The notes below the pieces were generated by a model that was not told where the DNA came from, did no database searches, and saw only the letters and a program-made list of their open reading frames with translations. The translations under genes were made by a program, and so were the position numbers. Of a stretch of DNA of 64,000 nt, positions 45,637 to 56,036 are shown piece by piece (position 1 is the first letter of the stretch; each line of letters opens with the position of its first letter). The DNA is taken from positions 137,710 to 201,709 of the forward strand of contig NW_022985451.1 of assembly GCF_010093595.1 (NCBI RefSeq), in the 5' to 3' direction. This stretch comes from Mytilinidion resinicola. Taxonomy: Eukaryota; Ascomycota; Dothideomycetes; Mytilinidiales; Mytilinidiaceae.

Positions 45637-46805
45637 TCATTTCTCCGACCCTTTTGCCCGTTCGTAGTAGTGAACAGCATTGGGAGCTTTTGCGCAGTTC
45701 GAAGTAGATCCTGTTGCATCCGTTGGCACAGAATGGCTGTCTTGAGGTCTGCCCTTGACCTGTGCGGAGTCAGTTGCGGACTTGAAGCTGCAGAGTTCAG
45801 CGTCACTAAAACTTACATGCGAATAGTACCAAATCTCGCCGAGAACGGTAGCTCCGTTATCAAGCGAACCCTTTCCTGCTTCCGTGGTGTTGTAACGCGG
45901 TCCAGTGCAGCTAACATACGGGATACCGCCGGAGTGCTTCGCCAAGGTTCCTTGAATATCAGACAGCGAGTACGCAGTCACGTTCGTGGGCCGAATTCCC
46001 GCGTGTGCGAGCCATTGGAATGTGGGGTACTTCTCGAAATACTTGATAGCGGTTTCGAAAAAATCGACGACTTCCTCGTGCTCCTTGTACTGAGGACCGT
46101 AGCAAGGCACGTCGAACGTGGAGTAGCATGTTGCGTGTTTGGAGAACTCATGGCCCCAGAAGTCCTGATTCGGGCTGCCTGATGACACCCAGTACCTGAT
46201 ACGCGGTAAGTGACCGTTCATGTAGTGTTGGTAGAATGAGCTGCTCACTTGTTCATCCAGGCTAGAAGATCGAATTTCCCGAAAGCCTCTACGAACGTGC
46301 TAATACCCGGACCTGTATAAGGAGGAACAACAGTGCCTACGAACCGTAAGCAAAGAACTACCTGAGAGGGAGATTGTCTCGATGTCGTACCATTGGGAAG
46401 ACCATTGGTGGTGTTTGGCGACGGTGCAGGATCATATTGCCGATTCAGATCACAGTATTGCGTGTATGATCCATTACAAAAATCCGGCCACAATCCATGA
46501 ACTGTCCATGAGTTTTTGGGCAAGACCTGGCCTTCTGACTCGAAACCAGTGTACGAGCTCCAAATCTGGGTCTGCAACAATAGCCCTCCAAATGTCTCTA
46601 CGCAACAAGTGTCCACTTCAGAAGGAATAGCATGGGGCGAACATGACAACAATGGCTTGCCTGTCACCTGTTAGAATTTCGTAGAGTTCGTAATCCGTAA
46701 GTACGTACTAAAGAGACAAGTGTGGTTAACATTGCTCTCGCCGTAAAGTGAAGCAATGGCAGGGGCTAGAAGCAGCGCACCCGAGAAGACGAATTGAAGC
46801 CTCAT
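45637..46805 (-). CDS. Secreted ribonuclease T2
   Basis: This is an endoribonuclease of the RNase T2 family acting outside the cell or in the vacuole. Minus-strand exons are 46805-46709, 46660-46391, 46336-46249, 46195-45817 and 45759-45637, giving 318 residues with consistent phases. A signal peptide starts the protein (MRLQFVFSGALLLAPAIAS). The two catalytic motifs are present: CAS I in SWTVHGLWPDFC and CAS II in FWGHEFSKHATC. Many cysteines in family positions suggest the usual disulfides, and NGT/NHT sequons suggest glycosylation. The end KAPNAVHYYERAKG matches the fungal family. The last intron is 57 bases, in frame and stop-free, so an unspliced form would carry 19 extra residues between WYYSH and VKGRPQ. 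The family model favours splicing. Confidence 0.93.
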
Positions 46806-47509
46806 GTTTGCGACAATTGAAGTTGAAGAGACGAGGAATTGACGGTATTTGAATCTCGATAGGAAAACAAGCTCGAGTTCCCACCTACCTTATGAAGTCA
46901 CTGGGATCTGAAGCTCCTTACCTTGTTGGGGAGGTGGATACAAAAGCGCCGACTGGAGGCGACTTGCGATGACCCGGTTCCCGGCAATGTACCTGCAGCT
47001 ACCCTCGTGGTGTTATCTATTGGCTACATGGAGAGATACAATGCGTTTGCCGCAGCAATCTACGAAGGATCATTCGGGATCGCGTTCGAGACGTGCTGCA
47101 ATGACGGGCTGTGAGTCTTCGAAGGGGAGTTCGTCCGTTGCATACAAGGTAGACCATGTTGGCTCTTTCGTTCAACATTGACCTAGATCAGATTGTTCAT
47201 CATTAGGATAGCGATTAGGCTTCAGAGCATCATTGTGAGGTTGAAGTCTGTAGATATTATCAAGTTCGGAAACGCCGAGACCATCCCCTCATGATCTGAT
47301 ACAAATACCAGCTTTAGGAACTACAAAAACCTCCTAATTTAGCACGATATCTACCCGCAAAACCAATGTTTCACCCTCCACACTTCCTCTCGCCGAAACC
47401 ATCACGTGGTAGCGCGTGATGTTCGTTATTTTCCCTAAGTCCGCCTCTGGTCTCAGCCCGAAAACAAGACAAAACGATCATTATTATCCAAGAACCACAA
47501 CTCCCCGGA
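46806..47509. other. Divergent intergenic region, RNase T2 / coiled-coil gene
   Basis: This is a shared upstream region. A CACGTG lies near 47404 and no gene is seen. Confidence 0.45.
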
Positions 47510-48946
47510 ATGTCTCCCTTACCGCAGTCTCTCCCAGCTACCGACCCTACCCAAAACCCTCCCCTCTCCGAAGTCGCTGCCGCCCTCGCTCCCTACATCC
47601 ACACGCGCGCCGAAACCCTCCGTATCCGTCGCTTGCTCTCTGCACACCTCGCCGCCTCCCTCACCCACGAAGAGAGCACAGATGGCGAGACACCCATTAC
47701 GCACCTCACTCTTGGGGCCCCGCCGTCCACACTCGTTGTCAAGCGTACCCCAAAAGAGCTACAAGGCGGTGGGGACGCTCGTGTGCGTGCTGCGTACCTC
47801 TCCGCACTCCAGTCCCATGCTGTAGCAAAGAAGCGATATCAGGCTCTCCGTGACGAGATAGAAGAGCTGAGGCAAAGTCAGGTTGTGGATAGTGCGTCGA
47901 GGGATGTCAATCGTGGGGACGGAGCAGCGGAGGAGTATATCCAGCTGGTCAAATTGAGGCGGAGGGTAGAAAGAACGAAGGTAGTGGATAAGGCGGTAGA
48001 GAGGGTATGTGATGCACGCCTTGTCGAGGGCGGTGCTGGAGGGATCGGGAAGAGGAGGACAGGTGTTCGAGAGGTAGTAGAGGAGATCGTGGGGAAGCAG
48101 CCGGATATACCGAGTGTGAAGTTAGAGGGGGCAGGGGAGGAGAGCGGGAAGGCAATGGTCGAGGAGATGGTTTGGCGGGTCAAGAGAGGAGTGGTGAGTG
48201 CGAAGGCAGATATGGACGCGGCGGAGGAGAGGAAGATGGAGGCTAAGAGGGAGATTGAGGCAGAGGAGGTAGGGGTGAGGTTGCAGGTTCGAGGACTGAG
48301 GGCTGTAAAAGCTGAGCTTGTGCGATGGCTAGAGGACGAGCTGGGGAAGTTGCAGGAGGAAAGCATATTAGAGGATGCGTCTCCAGTCAAGAAGCGAGCA
48401 GCACACGAAGGGAATGGTGAAAAGGAGGGGAGGCCACCGCTTGAACAGATCGAGGAGCGGTATAAAGAGTATGTCGCGGCGAGGGCAGAGCTGGTCAAAA
48501 CAGTGGACACGATCAGAGGCCAGGAGAACTCGAGCATCACGACAACAGCGCCATCAAAGAGCGTCGAAATTTCGAGTTACGACACAAACACTGAAAGTGT
48601 CAAAGTGGCAGATATATTGCCATTCATGCCGTCTCTACTCCACACGGCACGCGAAGAGCGAGCTTTGCTTCAACAAGGGACGTATCTTCGGCACCAATTG
48701 GCTCTTACTTCGGAAGAAACACTCCGGACGATTGGGAGGCTGGCGGATGAGAGTCATCTTGTTACGCCAGGTGCGAGTAGCGCCTTATCATGGGCAGGTG
48801 CCGCGAAAGATGCCTCTGTGAGCACGAGACAGTATCTAGAAGACAACCTGAAGGAAGGCGAGCGCAAAGTTATCAGCGCCGAAGAGACTCTAGGCGAGGT
48901 ACAGGTACGCCGGGAGAATTTCGAAAGACTCGAGGGAGCTTTCTGA
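47510..48946 (+). CDS. Hypothetical coiled-coil protein
   Basis: This is a single-exon frame of 478 residues. Long stretches are heptad-like and rich in Glu, Lys, Arg and Ala (about 100-150, 225-290, 320-350, 380-478), for example KRYQALRDEIEELRQSQ and AEERKMEAKREIEAEE. The N-terminus (PLSEVAAALAPYIHTRAETLRIRRLL) may be a folded head. There are no membrane segments or catalytic motifs. The plan of a short head followed by coiled coils suits a microtubule- or kinetochore-associated subunit such as those of augmin, but no signature lets me assign it. Confidence 0.7.
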   Translation: MSPLPQSLPATDPTQNPPLSEVAAALAPYIHTRAETLRIRRLLSAHLAASLTHEESTDGETPITHLTLGAPPSTLVVKRTPKELQGGGDARVRAAYLSALQSHAVAKKRYQALRDEIEELRQSQVVDSASRDVNRGDGAAEEYIQLVKLRRRVERTKVVDKAVERVCDARLVEGGAGGIGKRRTGVREVVEEIVGKQPDIPSVKLEGAGEESGKAMVEEMVWRVKRGVVSAKADMDAAEERKMEAKREIEAEEVGVRLQVRGLRAVKAELVRWLEDELGKLQEESILEDASPVKKRAAHEGNGEKEGRPPLEQIEERYKEYVAARAELVKTVDTIRGQENSSITTTAPSKSVEISSYDTNTESVKVADILPFMPSLLHTAREERALLQQGTYLRHQLALTSEETLRTIGRLADESHLVTPGASSALSWAGAAKDASVSTRQYLEDNLKEGERKVISAEETLGEVQVRRENFERLEGAF

Positions 48947-49652
48947 GCAATGAATTCTGCTTTCGACTCTCAGCACCGACTACTGCAGTCTGTTCTCAAT
49001 GGCTTCGATTTCGATCCAACATTCGACAATGTGGATCCCGCATCTTGAGTAATCTCACAATGAGTTTATCATTCATCGTGAAGAGGATTGTCTATGAATA
49101 CCTGTGCTGGATTCTGGAAGTAAATGTGCGCCTTTCGGCCTTGAGAATATCAAGCTGGCCCATAGATATCAAAGTTCAATTCGCCCATCATCTTGACAAA
49201 CCACCACTGCTGTGACAACTTGATGGACAGGCACGACAGAAACGTGAATTGTCTGTCTAGTTAATCGCAGCATGTGATAATGACAGGTCGCCGCTGGGCG
49301 TGAAGAAGTGGCAGACACACGGCGACCTTTTCCAATGCCCCGCGGGGTAGTTGAAGGCATGTGATTGGGCGGCCTGCAGGTGGGGCGTCGAACGCCTAAA
49401 GCTGCCTGGTGGCGCTGCCTTGCCAGAACAATAGCTCATTGACCTTATTGTCGTGGTGAATGAAGGTATTGTGGCCCGCAACACAACACAATATAAATCG
49501 GCTTGCCGCTCTCGCGGGCCTTCCTCTGGCCGGCTTCCTTCCTTTCCACCACGCTCTCCACCACGCTCTCCACCCACACTCACTGCACAACGCACATCAG
49601 TCTTTCCCACACCCACCACGCCACTGCGCACAGCAAGAAGACCACCGCAGCT
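48947..49652. other. Intergenic region and 5' UTR of MEX67
   Basis: The part after 49497 is the likely MEX67 leader. It holds a direct repeat of CCACCACGCTCT near 49556-49576. No other gene is seen. Confidence 0.5.
49492..49497 (+). promoter_or_regulatory. TATA-like box of MEX67
   Basis: The sequence is ATATAAATC. It ends 5 bases before an in-frame ATG at 49503 and 155 bases before the ATG at 49653, so the latter is the credible start. Confidence 0.4.
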
Positions 49653-51644
49653 ATGACTATCCCGAGTGCGAAGCGCTCCTCTGACGGCTTCGCCCACCAC
49701 GGAGCGCGAAGTCGGCGATCGAAGACGGACCGCGAGGGCGATGTGGTCATGGATGGAGGCATCTCCAGGTCTGCAGAAGGACGCGGAAGAGGAGGCCGTG
49801 GAAGAGGAGGCCGTGGACGTGGAGGCGGCATCAATACGGAGCGTCTCCAGCGCGAGGTTCTCAAGCATGTTGGCGACGGCGCCCGCCCTCCTTCGATGCG
49901 AAACATCACCCCCGACCGGCAGAGCTCTCTCGTGGAGTTGCAGGTCACCGGATGGCTCAACAGCAAAGCCTCGTCGAACGATGACCGCGGCGTCTCTAGC
50001 CTCATCACCTTTCTCGAGCGACATGCCACCAAGAGGAGCGCTCTCTTCAGGCAACGCGGTGGAAAAGCTGCTACCGGCTCTCGCATCAAGAGGTCTCGTG
50101 TCGAGGGCGACACTCTACACATCTTCGTTCTGCAGCAGGAATACGAATCCTACTCGCGACTGAACAACTTCGTCTTCGCCGGAAAGTCCATCACAGTCAC
50201 CTGCGAGAACCCACCACGTTCAAGATCTCCACACAACAGCGGCACGTCTCCGGAACCCGCCAACGAAGTCCAACAACTTATCCAAGACTTGCTCTCCCGT
50301 CGCTTCGATTACTCTTCGAAGCTCCTCAGTCTCAACGCTCTCGGCACGGACGAGCAGCTTCAGGAAATCGGCATGTTCAAGACCCCGGAGACCCAGAGCA
50401 AGTTCTTCCTGGCGACGATGAAAGTCTGCAGCGCACAGTTCCAAACAGCAGAGGAAAAGCGCGAGACCATCCAGAGCGTCTCCCTTGCCGACAACAATCT
50501 TCCCAATCTTTCAATCGTCACGTCTCTCGCTCAAACCTTTCCCGACTTGAAGAACCTCGACCTGTCCGGCAACAAGATCGAAAACACATCTGCCCTCGGT
50601 GCCTGGAGGCATAAATTTCGACATCTCGAACAGCTTCTTCTCAACAACAACCCCATCGAAAAGCTGCAGCCCGGCTGGGAAGTCGAGGTGATGAAGTGGT
50701 TTCCTAAGCTCCGTCTACTCAACGGCATCCAAGTGCGCACCGATGCACAACTCGCACAGATGGATCAATCCAAGGCTATCCCATTGGTCCAGGCCCCAGA
50801 TTTCCGGGACGAGGGCGGAATCGTACAGAACTTATTGCTCAAGTTCTTCACAGCATTCGACAGCGATCGTCCTGCGCTTGCCAACATGTACTACGACAAT
50901 GATTGCAGCTTTTCTCTCAACGTCAACACTCACGCACTACGCGATAAAGATGCGCAAGAGATGCTGAAGCAAAGCTGGGATCCGTATATTCGAATCAGCA
51001 GGAATCTCAAGCATCTCAACAACCCCAAAGTCCGCACCAATCGCAAAATCACGGGCCCGGAAGAGATCACCAAGACCTGGGCACAAATCCCCGCCACTCG
51101 TCACCCGGCCTTGACTAGTGAATTCCACAAGTGGGTCATCGAGTGCGCATCCCAACCAGGCGTTCCCGACCCAACCGGAACATATCCCCAAGGAGTCACT
51201 GGATTCATGGTGACGGTTCACGGAGAATATGAGGAGCCGATTCCTTCACGCCAGGATAGGACGATGCGCCGAAGCTTCGATCGCACCTTCGTCTTGGGTC
51301 CCGGAGGACCACTCAAGGTCCGAATCCTCAGCGACATACTCACGGTACGCGCTTATGGAGGATCTGCCGCATTCAGAGTTCAAATGGAGCAGCAGGAAGC
51401 GCAACAAGCCTCTCAACAGTTGGGCTTGCCAGTGGCTGCACCGATTATAGCTCCGGTCGTGGCGCCAGCAGCTATGACACCAGTGACGGAACAGGATCTC
51501 ATGGTTTTAGAGCTTGCCAAAATCACTGGGTTGACATTGGAGGTGGCCAAGCAGTGCCTGGAGACCAGCAACTGGAACCTGCATACCGCCATGGGTACCT
51601 TCGAGACTCACAAGGCAACTCTCCCTCCGACTGCATTTGCATAA
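49653..51644 (+). CDS. MEX67: mRNA export receptor Mex67 (TAP/NXF1-type)
   Basis: This protein carries mRNP through the nuclear pore with Mtr2. It is a single exon of 663 residues. The order is: an Arg/Gly-rich segment (about 43-58) for RNA or adaptor contact; a divergent RNP-like region (about 85-190); leucine-rich repeats (about 260-390, with VSLADNNLPNLS, LKNLDLSGNKIEN and LEQLLLNNNPIEKL); an NTF2-like domain (about 400-575, with GGIVQNLLLKFFTAFDSDRP and FVLGPGG) that pairs with Mtr2; and a C-terminal UBA-like TAP-C domain (EQDLMVLELAKITGLTLEVA, ETSNWNLHTAMGTFE) that binds FG nucleoporins. The frame extends to 49503, but those 50 residues are Thr/His/Ser-rich, lie right after a TATA-like box, and are unlike the family N-terminus. 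Confidence 0.94.
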   Translation: MTIPSAKRSSDGFAHHGARSRRSKTDREGDVVMDGGISRSAEGRGRGGRGRGGRGRGGGINTERLQREVLKHVGDGARPPSMRNITPDRQSSLVELQVTGWLNSKASSNDDRGVSSLITFLERHATKRSALFRQRGGKAATGSRIKRSRVEGDTLHIFVLQQEYESYSRLNNFVFAGKSITVTCENPPRSRSPHNSGTSPEPANEVQQLIQDLLSRRFDYSSKLLSLNALGTDEQLQEIGMFKTPETQSKFFLATMKVCSAQFQTAEEKRETIQSVSLADNNLPNLSIVTSLAQTFPDLKNLDLSGNKIENTSALGAWRHKFRHLEQLLLNNNPIEKLQPGWEVEVMKWFPKLRLLNGIQVRTDAQLAQMDQSKAIPLVQAPDFRDEGGIVQNLLLKFFTAFDSDRPALANMYYDNDCSFSLNVNTHALRDKDAQEMLKQSWDPYIRISRNLKHLNNPKVRTNRKITGPEEITKTWAQIPATRHPALTSEFHKWVIECASQPGVPDPTGTYPQGVTGFMVTVHGEYEEPIPSRQDRTMRRSFDRTFVLGPGGPLKVRILSDILTVRAYGGSAAFRVQMEQQEAQQASQQLGLPVAAPIIAPVVAPAAMTPVTEQDLMVLELAKITGLTLEVAKQCLETSNWNLHTAMGTFETHKATLPPTAFA

Positions 51645-52115
51645 AGGATATGCATCAAAGAACGGGTTCAAGGGGTGGGTCGTCTCTGATATCATTGTAC
51701 GACCCTCAATGGTTTCCATACGAAGAATACGAAGCATGGCGAGCGATCACAATCTGTTATTTGGAGTACAAGGCTGCATAGGAACGGATACCCCAAGGCA
51801 CTGGGCGGCTTGGAATGAGGGCATCCGGGCATGTCAACATGATTCTTTCTTGTAACTAGCATACCAAGTCCTCTGCTATAAGAGGCCCTCTACCCAGAGG
51901 CAATCGGCACAAAAGCCATATCTCTCTTCTCACCTCCAATTCTTTCTGCACGTTTTGAATGATATGACGCTGGTGATCACCCTTGGGAATATTAACGTCC
52001 ACGACTCGATTAGATTGACCTCGGCGCAGGGAGATCGACCCCTCCAAGCTGCCTATGCTCTTCCACTTCAACTATCCCGCGAGCTGCACTGTCATGGCTT
52101 ACGCCATGATCTATC
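51645..52115. other. Intergenic region
   Basis: This is the MEX67 3' flank and Nudix gene promoter. I see no gene. Confidence 0.45.
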
Positions 52116-53263
52116 ATGGCCACTCTCACGCCAGCTTCTGCGGTAAGCCACTTCTCCATACTTCTCCAAGTTAATAGAGATACTGATGAAGCCACAGCAA
52201 GCAATTGCGCGTCTGCGCGCCTACCGACCGCCACCTACCCAATGGAACAACCTCCCACTGTCACGAAGAGCAGCCGTCTTAATCCTGCTCTTCGCTGATC
52301 GAGCTGGCGACCTCCGAGTCGTCCTTACCATGCGCGCGGGCACGCTGAGATCATGTATAACACCTTTAATCAACTTTCTAAGCTCTAATATACTAATTCC
52401 CCCCCGCCAGACGCCGGACAAGCCGCCCTCCCAGGAGGTACACTCTCTCCTCCCCATACCAGCCCGCGACAGTCTCTAACAGTGCCCCAGGTAAATCCGA
52501 CACCCTCTCCGAAACCCCCTTCGCCACCGCCCGCCGGGAAGCCTACGAGGAAATCGGCCTCCCCCTCCACGACGCGCAGCTGCCCGCCCCCTTCCGCGTC
52601 GAGCACCTCTGCCAACTTCCCTCGAACCTCGCGAGGACGGAGCTGGGGGTGCGCCCCTGTGTCGCATTCCTCAACACCTCCTCTTCCTCCTCCGCCGCCG
52701 CCGAGAGCGCGCTGATCCCGCGCCTGGACCCCAAAGAGGTCGCAGCGGTCTTCACAGCACCATTCCACAACTTCCTGCGCGAAAAGGACGAGGCCGACGG
52801 CCTGGCGCACACGAGCGCGAGCGCGGGCGACTTCCCCGGCGCCGAAGCGGCGGGCTTCAAGGCGGACTGGTACCGCGGCGTGTGGACCGATTGGCACGAG
52901 AGCCGGTGGCGGATGCACAACTTCTACGTGCCTGTCGGGCCGACTAATAGCAGCCAGACGGTCGTGCGGCCAAAGAAAAAGACCGGGCCGCAGCCGAAGA
53001 TTACGCATCCCAGCCCACCGGCGGAGGAGGATGCGCTGGAGAGGCAGACGCGGTTCCGGGTGTTTGGCATGACGGCGCGGATTCTGGTGGATGCGGCACG
53101 GGTGGCGTATGGCGAGGAGCCTGAATTTGAACACAACGCGCACTTCGGAGACGAGGATATGATTGCGAGGTTGTTGAAGACGGGGCGGCTGGCGATGGAG
53201 AAGAGGCAGGGGGATGAGTTGACGAGGGAGGATTTTAAGAACGCGGCGGTGACGAAGTTGTAG
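52116..53263 (+). CDS. Nudix hydrolase, probable CoA diphosphatase type
   Basis: Exons 52116-52142, 52198-52354, 52411-52437 and 52491-53263 encode 327 residues, with all phases consistent. The spliced N-terminal half reads RLRAYRPPPTQWNNLPLSRRAAVLILLF, then TLRS-YAGQAALPGG, the conserved lead-in of Pcd1/NUDT7-type enzymes. The Nudix box follows across the last intron: GGKSDTLSETPFATARREAYEEIGL, with the catalytic REAYEE glutamates. Such enzymes hydrolyse the diphosphate of coenzyme A derivatives, often in peroxisomes. I see no clear C-terminal peroxisomal tripeptide (the protein ends in TKL, which is only distantly like SKL). The region after the box is longer than in bacterial relatives. 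CoA is the likely but unproven substrate. Confidence 0.88.
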
Positions 53264-53869
53264 ATGATCATGATAGAGGTTTGTATTGGAGATTTAGATA
53301 TCACTTTAATCAAAGATTTGCTAGCCAGCGGCACCCTTTAGGTTTCATTTTTGCACTCTCACGATGTCACAATATGGTACCAAGTCACACACCACGAAGA
53401 TATCTTCATGAAGCGCGCAAGACGAGGCATTTCACGACCACAAACATCACAGCACAACTAAGAGGTATGCTGCAACCCGAAGACTGAAATGCCACGGCAC
53501 TTCCGGAGAGTGCGTAGACCAACGAAGACGAGGACAACAAACCTAGAAATAGTAGTATGAGTACCCCTTAACATCGAGGTCGCGTAAGAAACAGATTTCT
53601 ATCTCCAAGCGACGATGTGCATACGTTTTCAAAATTCAGGTCACCATAGAATTCCATTCGTTTGTCATTTGTGAGCAGAGAAAACTTCCATTCGAAAATA
53701 TCAAAGATACAGCACGCTAATCTGTTCTCGGAAGTTTATAAACATCGATTCCGATATTTCACGGAGCAGTTGCCGAATAACCAGGACTTAGGACAGAGAC
53801 TACTGATTGGGCCTTGAGCATCGCTATCATTTGAAACCATCACCTAGGAAGGGACCCGACCGATTCCGC
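53264..53869. other. Convergent intergenic region
   Basis: This is the 3' flank of the Nudix gene and of the cysteine-rich gene. I see no further feature. Confidence 0.45.
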
Positions 53870-56036
53870 CTAGCAGTCCGTGAAGCCGCACTCGTTCTTG
53901 CACTAGAGGTCGTCAGTAAAACAATTACCATAAACTTGATGAAGAGGGATACTCACTCGATGATTCAAGTCCGGGTTTAGGCAGACAGCCTGCCTGCATG
54001 CCTTTTGGCATCCAGGATCAGTAGGGCAAGGCTACGGACGCAAGTCAGACTTCACTCTGCTCCAAAGCTAACCAGAAGATTTGCGGAGGACTACTTACTT
54101 GGATGCACTTGAGATACCGGGTCTCGCACCCAAGGCATGGAGGCGGAGGAACGGGGATAGGATCGAGGTCTCGGGCGAGAATTCCGCCAATAGCGTCCGA
54201 ACCCGTGTTCAGAGACTTGGGAGGATGGCCGACTGGTTCGGTCTTGCAGCCCGTGAAGCCGCACTCGTTCTTGCACTAAGAGTCGTTAATAAAGCATTCC
54301 CGACAAGCTTGACGAAGAGGGATACCCACTCGATGGTTTGAGTCCGGGTTCAGACAGATGGCCTCCCTGCATGTACTAGGTGGATGACGACTGTCTCGGA
54401 TGCACTCGAGATAATGATTCTCGCACCCTAGGCACTGAGGCGGAGGAACGGGCAGAGAAGCGAGGTCCCGAGCGAGGGTGCCGTTGATAGCGTTCGAACG
54501 TGTATTCTGAGCCATAACGAGAGCAGCAAGTATTGTGAGCTTGCTCCCTTCTCCCTGATCAAGCCCTTCGCTTTCCATATCATCGAATATGTCCTGAAGG
54601 TCTGGAGACAATTTCCAAAGGAGACGAGCAATCTGGATGACTTTGTTCATGTCGTCATCGTCCAGGTCCTCCGCAGGGAGGTTTTCGAGGTTCGCGAGAA
54701 TTGAGTCAGTGGTGTCTTTGTCCACAGACGTGGTAGCAGGGTCGTGGAGCTGGGCAAGTATTTCGTCAAGGGTGTCGGACCGTGCAATCAGGTGCACATC
54801 GTCGCTGTCCCGGACTGCGAGGACGTCCTTGCTCTGCGGACGACCAGAGAGAATGGGGCTAGTATTCTCACGCTTTGAGAGAGTCGAGGGAGTCGCCGAG
54901 ACCTCGTCCATGGGGGATTCATGCTTGTGGCAGACGTCATAGCCGCAGTACGTGCGGCAAAATTGCGAGCCACAGAGCATGCTTCTGCAGCGGTTGATAC
55001 ATTGGTCGGTGAAATTGCACGTGTGGAGGCACTCATCGTAGGTTACGTCGCAGTCATCACAGCTCTCTTCTGTCTGTGGTGGAAGGCCGGAGAGGACAGG
55101 GCTAGTATCTTCACGCTTTGAGAGAGTGGAGGGAGCCGCCGGGACGTCGTCAATGGTGGATTCATGCTTGTGGCAGACGTCATAGCCGCAGTACGTGCGG
55201 CAAAATTGCGAGCCGCAGAGCATGCTTCTGCAGCGGCTGATACATTGGTCGGTGAAATTGCACGTGTGAAGGCACTCATCGTAGGTTACGTCGCAGTCAT
55301 CACAGCTCTCTTCTGTCTGCGGTGGACGATCCGAGATGACGGGGCTGGTGTCCTCGCGCTTCGAGAGGCCGGCGTTGACGAGCGCAGTATGGATACAATT
55401 GGAGTTCTGGCAACTGAAGCACTGGGGACTTGTCAGCTGTGTTTGTTGGAAGAGCTTGGGGTGGGGTATCTGCCTACTTCAGATGAGTTGCACATATCGG
55501 AGTCGCATGCTTTGCGGCATGTCACGTCGTCATGGCATAGCTATACCCCCATTTTGTCAGAATTTGTTGCCGTATGGTCAACATGCCATTCCTTACTTCG
55601 ATGCACTCATCATATGTTGCGTAGCATCCTTGGCATGGAGACGAGTCGCGCTGATGAAGCTCGCTCTGCTGTGGAGCGCAGCAAAAGACACAATCTTGAC
55701 ACTATAGACGTATGTGAGCAAGATCATCTTTCCTGGAAGAGAATGCTAGCGTTACCCTAGAGTTGCTGCATACTTCGTCGTTGCATGACTGGAAGCACGT
55801 CACATCCTGGCACTAGATCAGAGGCTCATTAGCTATTGAATTGGTGTGTACAATCGAGAGGCACTTACTGCGAAGCAGACGTTGCCGTAGTTTGCAGCGC
55901 ACTGTACACAATCCTGAGACTGGGGCGGGTTCGCAGGCGTAGTGGGCTGGTCGTCCGCCTTGGGTACGTTGAGCGTGCCTGGTCGGGCGATGGTCAGAGT
56001 AGCCAGAGCCGCTACAGCAACCGAGACGAACTTCAT
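53870..56036 (-). CDS. Modular secreted cysteine-rich protein with Kex2-type sites
   Basis: Eight minus-strand exons (56036-55869, 55812-55756, 55701-55597, 55540-55478, 55421-54330, 54275-54099, 54031-53957, 53902-53870) encode 589 residues, and all seven introns are phase 0. A signal peptide opens the protein (MKFVSVAVAALATLTIA). Modules with a C-x2-C-x3/4-Y-x2-C core recur, each followed by several more cysteines. Two central modules are 81-residue near-copies with ten cysteines each, bounded by three LSKRE(D/N)TSP sites suited to the Golgi protease Kex2. A cysteine-free acidic helical segment follows (about 330-430), then two modules ending in CKNECGFT. I recognise no named family. It could be an effector-like or wall-associated protein, or a precursor of several peptides. 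Confidence 0.8.
54870..55361 (-). repeat. 243-base tandem coding repeat with Kex2-type borders
   Basis: The LysArg codons of the three Kex2-type sites lie at 54870-54875, 55113-55118 and 55356-55361, exactly 243 bases apart. The two units between them are nearly identical over the cysteine-rich part and differ more around the sites. This indicates a fairly recent in-frame duplication. Confidence 0.85.

Noticed and set aside
49503..49652. 50-residue N-terminal extension of Mex67
   Set aside because: The ATG at 49503 lies 5 bases after a TATA-like box, and the extension is a Thr/His/Ser-rich translation of a repetitive leader.
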